A stretch of 44,724 bases of DNA from Deltaproteobacteria bacterium (GTDB lineage: Bacteria; Myxococcota_A; UBA796; SXON01), in assembly GCA_947490345.1 (NCBI GenBank), contig CANLGL010000046.1:1-44724 (forward strand). Direction: 5' to 3'. A program made the translations under genes and the position numbers. Below the pieces are notes generated by a model, which saw nothing but the letters and a program-made list of their open reading frames with translations, was not told the origin of the DNA and did no database searches. This document shows, in pieces, positions 35,189 through 42,781 of the stretch; the first letter of the stretch is position 1, and each line of letters starts with the position of its first letter.

Positions 35189-36916
35189 ATGGTCAACGCC
35201 GACTACCGTCGACTACTCTCGCTCGCCCGCCCCGAGTTGCCCATTCTCGCGTTGGGGACGCTGGCGCTCTTGGTCGGCTCGGCGGTGGTTCTGGTCATCC
35301 CGCGCGAGGTGGGCAAGCTGATCGCGGCGGTGGTGCAAGAGGGTGGCCAGGCGCGTCTCGATCGGGCCAGCCTCGCGTTGCTAGCGGTCGCCGCCGTGGT
35401 CGCCGTCGCCTCGTTCGCGCGGGCTTACTTCTACACCCTCGCCGGCGAGCGGGTGGTGGCGCGGCTGCGGCGAGACCTTTTCGGCTCGCTCATCGGCCAG
35501 GATGTGGGCTTCTTCGATGCGCAGCGCACGGGTGAGCTGGTAAATCGCCTGAGCGCCGACACCGCGGTGATTCAGAACAGCGTGACCGTCAACATCTCGA
35601 TGGCCCTGCGCTTCTCGGTCCAGTCGGTGGGCGCCATTGCGCTGTTGTTCATGATCCACTGGCGACTCAGCCTGGTGATGGTGGCGATCGTGCCGCTCGT
35701 CGCGGTCAGCGCGGTGGCCTTCGGGCGCCAGGTTCGCAAGTTGTCCAAAGCCACCCAAGACGCGCTGGCGGCGGCGACGACCGTCGCGGAAGAATCGCTC
35801 GGCAATGTCCGCACCGTGCGGGCGTTCGCGCGCGAGGACGCCGAACGGGCCCGGTACTCCCGCGAGGTCGATGTCGCCTTTGAGATGGGACGGCGCACCG
35901 CGGCTGCCTACGGCCTTTTTCAGGGTTTCGGCGGCTTCGTGGTGTCGGGGGCGATCGCAGGGATCCTCTGGTACGGCGGATCCCTGACGATTCGTGGTGA
36001 GCTTCCTCTGGAAGATCTGACTGCCTACCTGCTGTACATCTTCATGCTCGCCGCCGCGCTGGGCGGGTTGTCGAGTCTTTTCGGTGACTTCAATCGCGCG
36101 CTCGGCGCGTCCGAACGCGTGTTTGAGCTCCTCGACCGAACCCCGGCGGGCGTCGTCGGGGCGCGGCGGTTGCCCCGGCCGGTCGGCCGCATGGAGCTGA
36201 GCGGCGTGGTTTTTGCCTACCCGACGCGTCCAGACGCGCCTGTCCTCGCGGGGGTCGATCTCGCGCTGGAGCCGGGTCGGGTGCTGGCGTTGGTCGGGCA
36301 GTCGGGCGGCGGCAAGAGCACCGTGGCCTCGCTGCTTTTGCGGCTGTACGATCCCGACGGCGGGGATATCCGTTTCGACGGGGTCGACCTCCGCGAGCTC
36401 GACCCTGCCTGGCTTCGCGAGCAGATCGGCATCGTCAGTCAGGAGCCAGTCCTCTTCGCGACGAGCATCGAAGAGAACATCCGGTACGGCCGCCCGGCCG
36501 CCTCGAAGCTGGAGGTTGAGAACGCGGCACGCGCCGCCAATGCCCACGAATTCGTCAGCGCGTTTCCGGATGGCTACGCCACGATCGTCGGGGAACGCGG
36601 CGTTCGGCTGTCGGGCGGGCAGAAGCAACGCATTGCCATCGCCCGTGCGCTGCTCAAAGACCCGCGGGTGCTGGTCCTCGACGAAGCGACCAGCGCGCTT
36701 GACGCCGAAAGCGAGCATCTGGTGCAGGAGGCCCTGGATCGCCTGATGCGCGGGCGCACCACCCTGGTGATCGCGCACCGGCTCTCGACGGTCAAAAACG
36801 CCGATCGGGTCGTCGTCATGCAGCGCGGGCGGGTGGTCGAGAGCGGCAGCCACGACGAGTTGATCGCCGCAAACGGCGCCTATCGGCGGCTGGTCGAGCA
36901 CCAGTTCGCGGGCTAG
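35189..36916 (+). CDS. ABC exporter half-transporter (ABCB/MsbA type)
   Basis: The 575-residue protein combines a six-helix membrane domain, with FFDAQRTGELVNRLSADTAV and NVRTVRAFAREDAERARYSR, and an ATPase domain. The ATPase shows Walker A GQSGGGKST (~residue 370), the Q-loop SQEPVLFATSIEENI, signature LSGGQKQRIAIARALL, Walker B VLVLDEATSALD and H-loop IAHRLSTV. It should dimerise and export a hydrophobic or peptide substrate. Its specificity is unknown. It is coupled to the secreted helical protein upstream. A palindrome-like sequence follows its stop, then a terminator hairpin. Confidence 0.96.
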   Translation: MVNADYRRLLSLARPELPILALGTLALLVGSAVVLVIPREVGKLIAAVVQEGGQARLDRASLALLAVAAVVAVASFARAYFYTLAGERVVARLRRDLFGSLIGQDVGFFDAQRTGELVNRLSADTAVIQNSVTVNISMALRFSVQSVGAIALLFMIHWRLSLVMVAIVPLVAVSAVAFGRQVRKLSKATQDALAAATTVAEESLGNVRTVRAFAREDAERARYSREVDVAFEMGRRTAAAYGLFQGFGGFVVSGAIAGILWYGGSLTIRGELPLEDLTAYLLYIFMLAAALGGLSSLFGDFNRALGASERVFELLDRTPAGVVGARRLPRPVGRMELSGVVFAYPTRPDAPVLAGVDLALEPGRVLALVGQSGGGKSTVASLLLRLYDPDGGDIRFDGVDLRELDPAWLREQIGIVSQEPVLFATSIEENIRYGRPAASKLEVENAARAANAHEFVSAFPDGYATIVGERGVRLSGGQKQRIAIARALLKDPRVLVLDEATSALDAESEHLVQEALDRLMRGRTTLVIAHRLSTVKNADRVVVMQRGRVVESGSHDELIAANGAYRRLVEHQFAG

Positions 36917-37027
36917 CCCGGGTGCACGCGGCGAGAGGGGGAGAGCGCCACGCCCGGCGCGTTAGCAACGCGACGGGCGCCGCAGGCCGGAAACCGCAGG
37001 TTGGAGGCCGGAGGGGATGGCGCGGTA

Positions 37028-37056
37028 GGGGGAGAGGCCGTTCCGGCCTCTCCCCC
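37028..37056. terminator. Bidirectional terminator hairpin
   Basis: GGGGGAGAGGCCG and CGGCCTCTCCCCC form a perfect 13-bp stem with a 3-base TTC loop, lying between the convergent ABC exporter and lipoprotein genes. There is no long T-run, as is common in GC-rich genomes, so it may act as an intrinsic or RNA-processing terminator in both directions. The rest of the 36917-37091 gap shows no gene. Confidence 0.75.
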
Positions 37057-37070
37057 CTGCATGATCGCCA

Positions 37071-37112
37071 ACCGGGTGCACCCCGGGCTGATCAGCCCGG
37101 GGTGCACCCGGT
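37071..37112. repeat. Perfect 42-bp palindrome spanning a stop codon
   Basis: The 42 bases from 37071 are identical to their own reverse complement, with arms containing ACCGGGTGCACC, CCGGGCTG and a TGATCA centre. They can form a 21-bp cruciform or a hairpin in RNA. The TGA stop of the lipoprotein gene lies at its centre (37092-37094). A similar half-site, AGCCCGGGTGCAC, lies at 36915-36927 at the end of the ABC exporter gene. A second terminator for the lipoprotein gene is the simplest reading. Confidence 0.9.
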
Positions 37113-38165
37113 CGACAGCACCAGGTCCAAGGCCTCAGCCTCGGTCAGGTACGCTGTTTCGTCGGTCACCGAGTCGAAGGCTGGCACGTTCCACCCGATG
37201 ACGAGCCCCGCGCCGAGCAGGCCCATGACGTCGGGCAGGTTCGTGCTCGGCTCCAACCACCACGCCAAAGCCAGCTTCGACCCGGAGCAACCGAACCCGA
37301 GCACGGTGTCGACCCCGACTGTCAGCGACCCGTCGTGATCGACGTCGGTGTACGCCGCGGAGAGCTCCACAGCCTCTTCCGACCCGTTACCGTCGATGTC
37401 AGCGAAGCGCTCCGCGTCCGGGATGCCATCGACGGTAAGCGACCACGACTCGCTCGACAGGTCATCGTCGTCCTGCGCGTCGACGGGGATTCCGGCGAAT
37501 ACGGCGCCCGAGAGGGTGCTGACGCGGTCAGTGGACTGGATCGTCTCGTCGTAGGTGCCGCCCAAGGTCACCGTGTCCCGTCGCTCCACGACGATGCGCT
37601 GCTCCAACGGGTCGACGACCTCGAATTCGTCTGCGCCGGTGATGCCAGCGTTCCAACCCACGCGCAAACCCAACTCGATGAAGCCGGGGGGCAGGATGCC
37701 GTCCAGATAGATCGTCAGGCTGTTCGAAGCGGCGTACCAGCGCTCATCGAGGTCCCACTCGCCATCATCTTCGTCTTCGTGCAGGCCCGCCATGTAGTAG
37801 CCGATCAGCAGCCCCGGTACGTCGGGGTGCTCGAGCAGATCATCGGTAGGCGGGGCGTCGGCTTGCAGCTCGATTTTTTCGCTGGCGGCAGCCTCGGCGA
37901 CGATGTCGGCCATCACGAAGCTCTCCGGGTCCACCCGCACCAGTGAAAAGGCGAGACCGTCAGTTTCGCCCGTGACGTCCCAGGCGAGGTTCGGCTCAAA
38001 GGTCCCGGTGTCGCCAGTCTCGTCGGTGTCGGTGTCGGAGTCCGTGTCTGAATCGCTGTCGGAGTCCGAATCGGCATCCGTGTCCGCGTCGGCGGCCGGG
38101 TCGGTGTCCTCCACCGTGGTTGTGGGGTTGCAAGCGAGCAGCAGGAGCAGGGAGGTGGTTCGCAT
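37092..38165 (-). CDS. Lipoprotein with Asp/Ser linker, hypothetical
   Basis: From ATG 38165 the 357-residue protein has the lipobox leader MRTTSLLLLLAC and then a long acidic Asp/Ser/Thr linker (DADSDSDSDSDTDSDTDTDE). Its globular domain contains LAWDVTGETDGLAFSLVRVD, TIYLDGILPPGFIELGLRVG and SLTVDGIPDAERFADIDGNG. This linker type is typical of surface lipoproteins in Myxococcota. No catalytic motif is visible. The last residues (TGCTPG) are encoded by one arm of the 42-bp palindrome. Confidence 0.75.
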   Translation of the reverse strand: MRTTSLLLLLACNPTTTVEDTDPAADADTDADSDSDSDSDTDSDTDTDETGDTGTFEPNLAWDVTGETDGLAFSLVRVDPESFVMADIVAEAAASEKIELQADAPPTDDLLEHPDVPGLLIGYYMAGLHEDEDDGEWDLDERWYAASNSLTIYLDGILPPGFIELGLRVGWNAGITGADEFEVVDPLEQRIVVERRDTVTLGGTYDETIQSTDRVSTLSGAVFAGIPVDAQDDDDLSSESWSLTVDGIPDAERFADIDGNGSEEAVELSAAYTDVDHDGSLTVGVDTVLGFGCSGSKLALAWWLEPSTNLPDVMGLLGAGLVIGWNVPAFDSVTDETAYLTEAEALDLVLSTGCTPG

Positions 38166-38190
38166 GGGCAAAGTGTAGCCCGACCCTGAG

Positions 38191-38436
38191 TCAACTGCCG
38201 GTGGCTTCGTCCAACACGAGCAACAGGGCCCCCTTCTCCACTTCGGCGCCCTCAGCCACGGTGCATTCGAGCACCACACCCGCATTCCGTGCCGAGAATG
38301 TCTCCACTTCGCGATCGCCCTCGACCATCACCAAGGACCGGCCAGCCCACACGGGCTCGCCAACCTTGACCCGGTACTCGACCGAACCGGCGAAGGCAGC
38401 GCGAACCCGGACGAGGCCCTGGCGGTCGGCGAGCAC
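38191..38436 (-). CDS. Small biotinyl/lipoyl-like domain protein lacking the modified lysine
   Basis: The 81-residue protein starts with GTG 38436, overlapping the stop of the PEGA-like gene by one base. Its sequence VKVGEPVWAGRSLVMVEGDR, EVETFSARNAGVVLECTVAE and GAEVEKGALLLVLDE aligns with the beta-barrel of biotinyl/lipoyl carrier domains. Where carriers have EAMKME, with the modified lysine, this has EGDREV, so it cannot carry biotin or lipoate at that site. It may instead be a structural or periplasmic-adaptor-like hammerhead domain. Confidence 0.65.
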   Translation of the reverse strand: MLADRQGLVRVRAAFAGSVEYRVKVGEPVWAGRSLVMVEGDREVETFSARNAGVVLECTVAEGAEVEKGALLLVLDEATGS

Positions 38437-39149
38437 TACGGCGCCTTGGACGGGCAGGACTTCTTCTTCTGGTCGAGGATGATGGTCCGGCCGCTGCTTC
38501 CGACTTCGATGGGGCAGCTCAGGTCCACGCCGTCGGTCTCGAAGGTGAAGGTGTGCAGCCCGGGCGTCACGCGCGTGCGCAACGGGCGCTTGCCCAACTT
38601 CTTTCCATCGACGCCGACTTTCAGGTCGTCCCACTTCCCACCGCTCGGAAGCACGAAGCCCACCGCGACCGTAGGGTCCGCCGGCTCCTCCGCGACCGGG
38701 TCTTCGTCGCTGGGGGGCGGCGGCGGCTTGGTGGCGGTGGTGGTGGTCTTGGTGGCGGGCGCTGGCGTGGGCGCCGTCGCGGTCTTGGTGGCGGGCGCTG
38801 GTGCCGACGTTGATGCCGGGGCGGGTGTCGGCTTGGCGGCAGGCGCGGGAGTCGGGGTCGGCTTTGCAGCGGGCGCGGGGGTCGGTGCCGGCGTGGCCGC
38901 CGGAGCCGGGGTGGGCGGGGGCGCCGAGACCGGCGTTGGCGCGACCTCTGTTGGTGTCGGAGCGACGGGCTCGACGTTGGAAGGCGGCGGCGTGGGTTCG
39001 GGGCGGGGATCGATCGGTGGGGCCGGTTCGGTCATCGAGGGCGGGAGCTCCACGACGCTCTGCTTGGAGTACCAGTACAGGCCCCCACCGGCGCACAAAC
39101 CACCACAAACCACCACGAGGACGGCAACGACTGCAACGACCCATTTCAT
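38436..39149 (-). CDS. Membrane-anchored protein with Pro/Ala/Thr repeats and PEGA-like domain
   Basis: The 237-residue protein has one N-terminal membrane helix (VVAVVAVLVVVCGGLCAGGG), then a ~115-residue low-complexity stalk of PTPAPAAK-like repeats. The C-terminal PEGA-like beta domain contains LKVGVDGKKLGKRPLRTRVT and PGLHTFTFETDGVDLSCPIE. PEGA domains usually sit on the periplasmic or surface side in proteins of the envelope. The repetitive stalk yields long spurious frames on both strands. It overlaps the biotinyl-like gene by one base. Confidence 0.75.
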   Translation of the reverse strand: MKWVVAVVAVLVVVCGGLCAGGGLYWYSKQSVVELPPSMTEPAPPIDPRPEPTPPPSNVEPVAPTPTEVAPTPVSAPPPTPAPAATPAPTPAPAAKPTPTPAPAAKPTPAPASTSAPAPATKTATAPTPAPATKTTTTATKPPPPPSDEDPVAEEPADPTVAVGFVLPSGGKWDDLKVGVDGKKLGKRPLRTRVTPGLHTFTFETDGVDLSCPIEVGSSGRTIILDQKKKSCPSKAP

Positions 39150-39200
39150 GGAGCACCCCAGATAACCGCGGCGGATATCACGGTTCGGTGGGGAAAGCCG

Positions 39201-39959
39201 TCAGGGCCCCGCGTGAGCCCGCAACCAGTCGTCGTCGACTGAAAAGCGTCCAACGGGCGCGACGGGTCCCGAGAGGACCAACGTGTCGCCGACCGCCACG
39301 ATCAGGTCGCCGCCCGCCATGGTGACGGTCACTGGCGAACTGAGCAGACCGCGCGTCACGCAAACGGCGGCAACCGCGCACGCACTGGAGCCGCTCGCCT
39401 GCGTCTCGCCGGCGCCACGCTCCCAGATCAGCGCCCGGGCGGCGCCGCCCGCCACCGAGACGAACTGGACGTTGGTGCGGCCGGAAACTGCGGCCTCGAT
39501 GGCCGCCCCTTGCTGTCGCCAGTCGATCGGCTCCGCGAAGCAGACGGCGTGCGGGTTTCCGAGGTCTACACGCCAGCAGACGTTGCCAGCCAGGACCTCC
39601 GGGCCCCAGACCCGTGCGCGGCCCATGTTCACATCTACGTTGGTCCCGCGGACGACGCAGCGGACGACCCCACCCAGGGTCCACACGGAGAATTCGGCGG
39701 GAGCGGCGCGCTCCTGGACCAACCAATGAGCGTAGATACGGAGCCCGTTGCCGCTCTTCTCCGCTTCGCTCCCGTCGGGATTGTGGATACGAAGGCCGTA
39801 CTCGGCGCCCTCGGCGGCCGCCACCGGCTCGAGCACGCCGTCACTCCCGATCCCGCGATGCCGGTCGCACAATGCCCGTACGAGCGCCGGCGCCAGCTTT
39901 TCCCCGGATTCCAACACGAGGTAGTCGTTTCCGAGGCCGTGGGCACGCCAGAGCAGCAC
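39201..39959 (-). CDS. dapF: DapF-like diaminopimelate epimerase homologue with Ser/Ser active site
   Basis: The 252-residue protein opens MLLWRAHGLGNDYLVLES (compare the DapF start MHGLGNDF) and keeps IHNPDGSEAEKSGNGLRIYA, LGNPHAVCF and ERGAGETQASGSSACAVAAV. Classical DapF uses two cysteines, in NPDGSEAEMCGNG and ETLACGTGACA, to interconvert LL- and meso-diaminopimelate. Here both positions are serine (about residues 69 and 189). Either this is a divergent enzyme with altered chemistry or it is a paralogue with another role. Its start codon is 4 bp from that of the divergent NAD kinase gene. Confidence 0.85.
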   Translation of the reverse strand: MLLWRAHGLGNDYLVLESGEKLAPALVRALCDRHRGIGSDGVLEPVAAAEGAEYGLRIHNPDGSEAEKSGNGLRIYAHWLVQERAAPAEFSVWTLGGVVRCVVRGTNVDVNMGRARVWGPEVLAGNVCWRVDLGNPHAVCFAEPIDWRQQGAAIEAAVSGRTNVQFVSVAGGAARALIWERGAGETQASGSSACAVAAVCVTRGLLSSPVTVTMAGGDLIVAVGDTLVLSGPVAPVGRFSVDDDWLRAHAGP

Positions 39960-39963
39960 GCCT

Positions 39964-40740
39964 GTGGGTTATCTCGCACCCGTGCTGCGTGTCGTCAGCA
40001 AGAGCCCCGCCGCCCAGGCCTTCGCTGCGGCGCTCGAAGCCCCCGGGCCGCTCCCGCCCGTTGCTGACGATGTGTCGCTGGTCCTCGGGGGCGATGGCAC
40101 CATGCTGCAAGCCATCCACAACCAGGCGCATGGTCGAACCTGGCTGGGCCTGAACTTCGGGCACCTTGGCTTTCTGATGAACGACCTTCCGGCGGAAGGC
40201 GCCGTGGAATACGTGCGTGAGAGACTCGCGACGCACGACTGGCAGAGTCACAACTTCATGAGGCTGTCGATGCGGGCGGCGGCGGGGGCGCGCGAGGTCG
40301 CGGGGCTCGCCGTGAACGACGTCTACATCGAGCGGCATTCGGGGACGGCCTGCCACCTGCGGGTGTCGGTCGACGGGCACGTGGTCGCCGAGCGCCTGGT
40401 CTGTGACGGCATCATCGCAGCAACGCCGCTCGGAAGCACCGCGTACAGCTTCTCGGCGGGCGGATCGGCAGGCCACCCGCTGGTCCGGTCGATCCACTTG
40501 ACCGCCATCTGCCCGCACGCCCCCAAGTTGCCCCCCCTGGTGCTGCCCGCGACCGCCCGCATCCGTGTGGACGTGCTCGACGCGAAGCGGCGACCGGCGC
40601 GTGTCGTCGTCGACGGAATCGCCTACGGCGACGTCCGGAATGTCGAGGTCGGCAGCAGCCCGACCGATGACGTCGCTCTCGCCTTCTTTGCGGGGCACGA
40701 CTTCACGCGGACACTGTTGCGCAAGGTGGTGCGCCGGTAG
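39964..40740 (+). CDS. nadK: NAD kinase
   Basis: The 258-residue reading from GTG 39964 has the diagnostic LVLGGDGTMLQAIHN (GGDGT at ~42-46), LGLNFGHLGFLMNDLPAEGA, NDVYIERHSGTACHLRVSVD and CDGIIAATPLGSTAYSFSAG. It phosphorylates NAD+ to NADP+ in the cytoplasm. A second GTG at 39982 (MLRVVSKSPAAQ) puts the first beta strand at the N-terminus and may be the true start. It is slightly short for the family. It is divergent from dapF and 29 bp before the aldolase gene. Confidence 0.93.
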   Translation: MGYLAPVLRVVSKSPAAQAFAAALEAPGPLPPVADDVSLVLGGDGTMLQAIHNQAHGRTWLGLNFGHLGFLMNDLPAEGAVEYVRERLATHDWQSHNFMRLSMRAAAGAREVAGLAVNDVYIERHSGTACHLRVSVDGHVVAERLVCDGIIAATPLGSTAYSFSAGGSAGHPLVRSIHLTAICPHAPKLPPLVLPATARIRVDVLDAKRRPARVVVDGIAYGDVRNVEVGSSPTDDVALAFFAGHDFTRTLLRKVVRR

Positions 40741-40769
40741 GTTAGGCCGCAGCCGCCTCCGGAGCGCCC

Positions 40770-41843
40770 GTGGACATTCGCCGCATTACCGAGCTGCTCG
40801 GCGCCGACGCCGACTCCCTGCTGACCCACACCTGCAAGGGCCTGCCCAAGGAGCGTTTTGCGCTCCCGGGCCCCGACTTTACCGAGCGCGTTTGGCTCGA
40901 CAGTGACCGGTCCCCTCGGGTGATTGGCTCCTTGCAACGCCTCTTCGATCACGGCCGCCTCGGCGGGACCGGCTACCTCTCGATCCTGCCCGTCGACCAG
41001 GGTATCGAGCACGCGGCGGGCGCCAGCTTCGCCAAGAACCCGGACTACTTCGATCCCCGCAATATCGTCGAGCTTGCGATTGAGGGCGGTTGCAACGCGG
41101 TGGCCAGCACCTACGGCGTGCTCGGCATGTGCGCGCGTCGCTACGCTCATCGGATCCCCTTCATCGTGAAGATCAACCACAACGAGCTGCTCACCTGTCC
41201 GAACAAATTCGATCAGATCATGTTCGGCACCATCAAGGACGCGGCGGACATGGGCGCGGTCGCGGTCGGCGCCACGATCTACTTTGGCTCACCCGAGTCT
41301 GGGCGCCAGATCGTGGACGTCGCCCAGGCGTTTGCGATCGCGCACGAGCTGGGGCTCGCCACGGTGCTCTGGTGCTACCTGCGCAGCAGCGGCTTCAAGA
41401 AAGACGGGGTCGACTACCATGTCGCGGCAGATCTCACCGGACAGGCCAACCACCTCGGCGCCACCATCAAGGCCGACATTGTAAAGCAGAAGCTGCCCGA
41501 GAACAACGGTGGGTACAACGCGCTGAACATGAGCGGATCGAGCTACGGAAAGACCGACAAGCGCATCTATACCGACCTGTCTACCGACCACCCGATCGAC
41601 CTGGTCCGCTACCAGGTGGCGAATGGGTACATGGGCAGAGTCGGCCTGATCAACTCCGGTGGCGCATCCGGCGGGGACAGCGACCTGGCCGAGGCCGTCC
41701 GCACGGCGGTCATCAACAAACGTGGCGGCGGAATGGGCCTCATCTCCGGGCGAAAGGCCTTCCAAAAGCCGCGCGCCCAGGGGATCGAGCTGTTGCAGGC
41801 GATCCAGGACGTGTATCGCTGCGGCACCGTCACCATCGCCTAG
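40770..41843 (+). CDS. fbaB: Class I fructose-bisphosphate aldolase (FbaB type)
   Basis: The 357-residue protein starts at GTG 40770. Motifs include [49 protein letters not shown] and [16 protein letters not shown], which holds the Schiff-base lysine. These identify the archaeal/bacterial FbaB (DhnA-like) class I aldolase that splits fructose 1,6-bisphosphate in glycolysis and runs the reverse in gluconeogenesis. The gene follows nadK on the same strand, and a small gene starts 3 bp downstream. Confidence 0.93.
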   Translation: MDIRRITELLGADADSLLTHTCKGLPKERFALPGPDFTERVWLDSDRSPRVIGSLQRLFDHGRLGGTGYLSILPVDQGIEHAAGASFAKNPDYFDPRNIVELAIEGGCNAVASTYGVLGMCARRYAHRIPFIVKINHNELLTCPNKFDQIMFGTIKDAADMGAVAVGATIYFGSPESGRQIVDVAQAFAIAHELGLATVLWCYLRSSGFKKDGVDYHVAADLTGQANHLGATIKADIVKQKLPENNGGYNALNMSGSSYGKTDKRIYTDLSTDHPIDLVRYQVANGYMGRVGLINSGGASGGDSDLAEAVRTAVINKRGGGMGLISGRKAFQKPRAQGIELLQAIQDVYRCGTVTIA

Positions 41844-41846
41844 ATC

Positions 41847-42083
41847 GTGCCCATTGCCCTCGGCCGCGGCCTCGCAGATGTTCCGACTCCGCAGCTTCAG
41901 GTGCTCTTCCGTGCGCTCTGTCGCGACGAGTTGAAGTGTCCCATGGACGCGTGGGAGGTGGCTCGCTTTGGGCTTCAATCCTGGCAGGCTGAGCTGGGCG
42001 ATGCGCTGCGCGGGCTTGATCGGGCGGGCGTTCGGGCCGTGCTGGTCGCGGTCCTCGCCGAGCGGAAGCCGGCGGCGGACTGA
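41847..42083 (+). CDS. Small hypothetical protein
   Basis: The 78-residue helical protein starts from GTG 41847 (MPIALGRGLADVPTPQLQVL, FRALCRDELKCPMDAWEVAR). It begins 3 bp after the aldolase stop and is probably cotranscribed. The helical pattern suggests a small adaptor or regulatory protein, but no family is recognised. Confidence 0.6.
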   Translation: MPIALGRGLADVPTPQLQVLFRALCRDELKCPMDAWEVARFGLQSWQAELGDALRGLDRAGVRAVLVAVLAERKPAAD

Positions 42084-42132
42084 AACGCGCGTCGACAACG
42101 GTGTTCTGATCGATGTACGGTGAGGCTGACTC

Positions 42133-42762
42133 ATGCTCGTTTTGATTGTCAGTGCCGCCTTCGGTTGCGACGATGCTGTTTTCCGCACGCTCGCGGCGCC
42201 GCCGATCCCCAAGTCGGGCAAGTCGTCGGTGACCGGCGACAGCACCATCGACGGCGCGCGGGTCATTGGCGCCCGGTTCACCATGGTCAGCGACGTGCCG
42301 GTTTCTGGGTGGCGTGGTGCGCTGAGCAACCCCGAGCGCCAGGACGACTGGGTTCCTGAGCGCTTCGGCTACGACCTGGTCGAGAAGGTCGATGACACCC
42401 ACATGTATCTCCAGGTCAACGTGGGGTTCCTGTTCGGCGCCGTACAGATTCGTCGGCAGTTGGTCGCCGAGTTGGCCAGTCAGGCCACCGGGTCCCGATT
42501 CGTCACCTGCTGGCGCCGCGTCAATCCCGATCCCTACAAGGCCGGCCTGGCGGGCATGGTCAGTGATGCGACGTGGCAGGATCCCAGCGCCGGCTGGTGG
42601 AGCGTTGAGCCCTTCGGAAGCGGGACGGTGGTAGGCTACCAGTGGTGGACGCTCGCGGCGGGACTCCCAACCGCCGTGGTGAAGTTCGGCGCCACGCAGA
42701 CGCTGCCGGACCTGATGGACGCTTTCGAGGCGCAGGCGCGAAGTTTGGCCAAGGCGGGGTGA
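42133..42762 (+). CDS. Exported SRPBCC/START-like protein
   Basis: The 209-residue protein starts at ATG 42133 with a short hydrophobic leader (MLVLIVSAAFGC) that could be a lipoprotein signal. Its body fits the helix-grip SRPBCC fold: VIGARFTMVSDVPVSGWRGA, DDTHMYLQVNVGFLFGAVQI, WWSVEPFGSGTVVGYQWWTL and a long C-terminal helix TLPDLMDAFEAQARSLAKAG. Such domains bind lipids or other hydrophobic ligands. GAGG at 42122 may serve as ribosome site. The ligand is unknown. Confidence 0.65.
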   Translation: MLVLIVSAAFGCDDAVFRTLAAPPIPKSGKSSVTGDSTIDGARVIGARFTMVSDVPVSGWRGALSNPERQDDWVPERFGYDLVEKVDDTHMYLQVNVGFLFGAVQIRRQLVAELASQATGSRFVTCWRRVNPDPYKAGLAGMVSDATWQDPSAGWWSVEPFGSGTVVGYQWWTLAAGLPTAVVKFGATQTLPDLMDAFEAQARSLAKAG

Positions 42763-42781
42763 CCGGAGTTACGCGCGCGGC

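Noticed and set aside
38446..39165. Gly/Val/Ala-repeat protein on the plus strand
   Set aside because: It is the complement of the Pro/Ala/Thr stalk of the PEGA-like protein, whose membrane anchor and C-terminal domain make the minus strand the real one.
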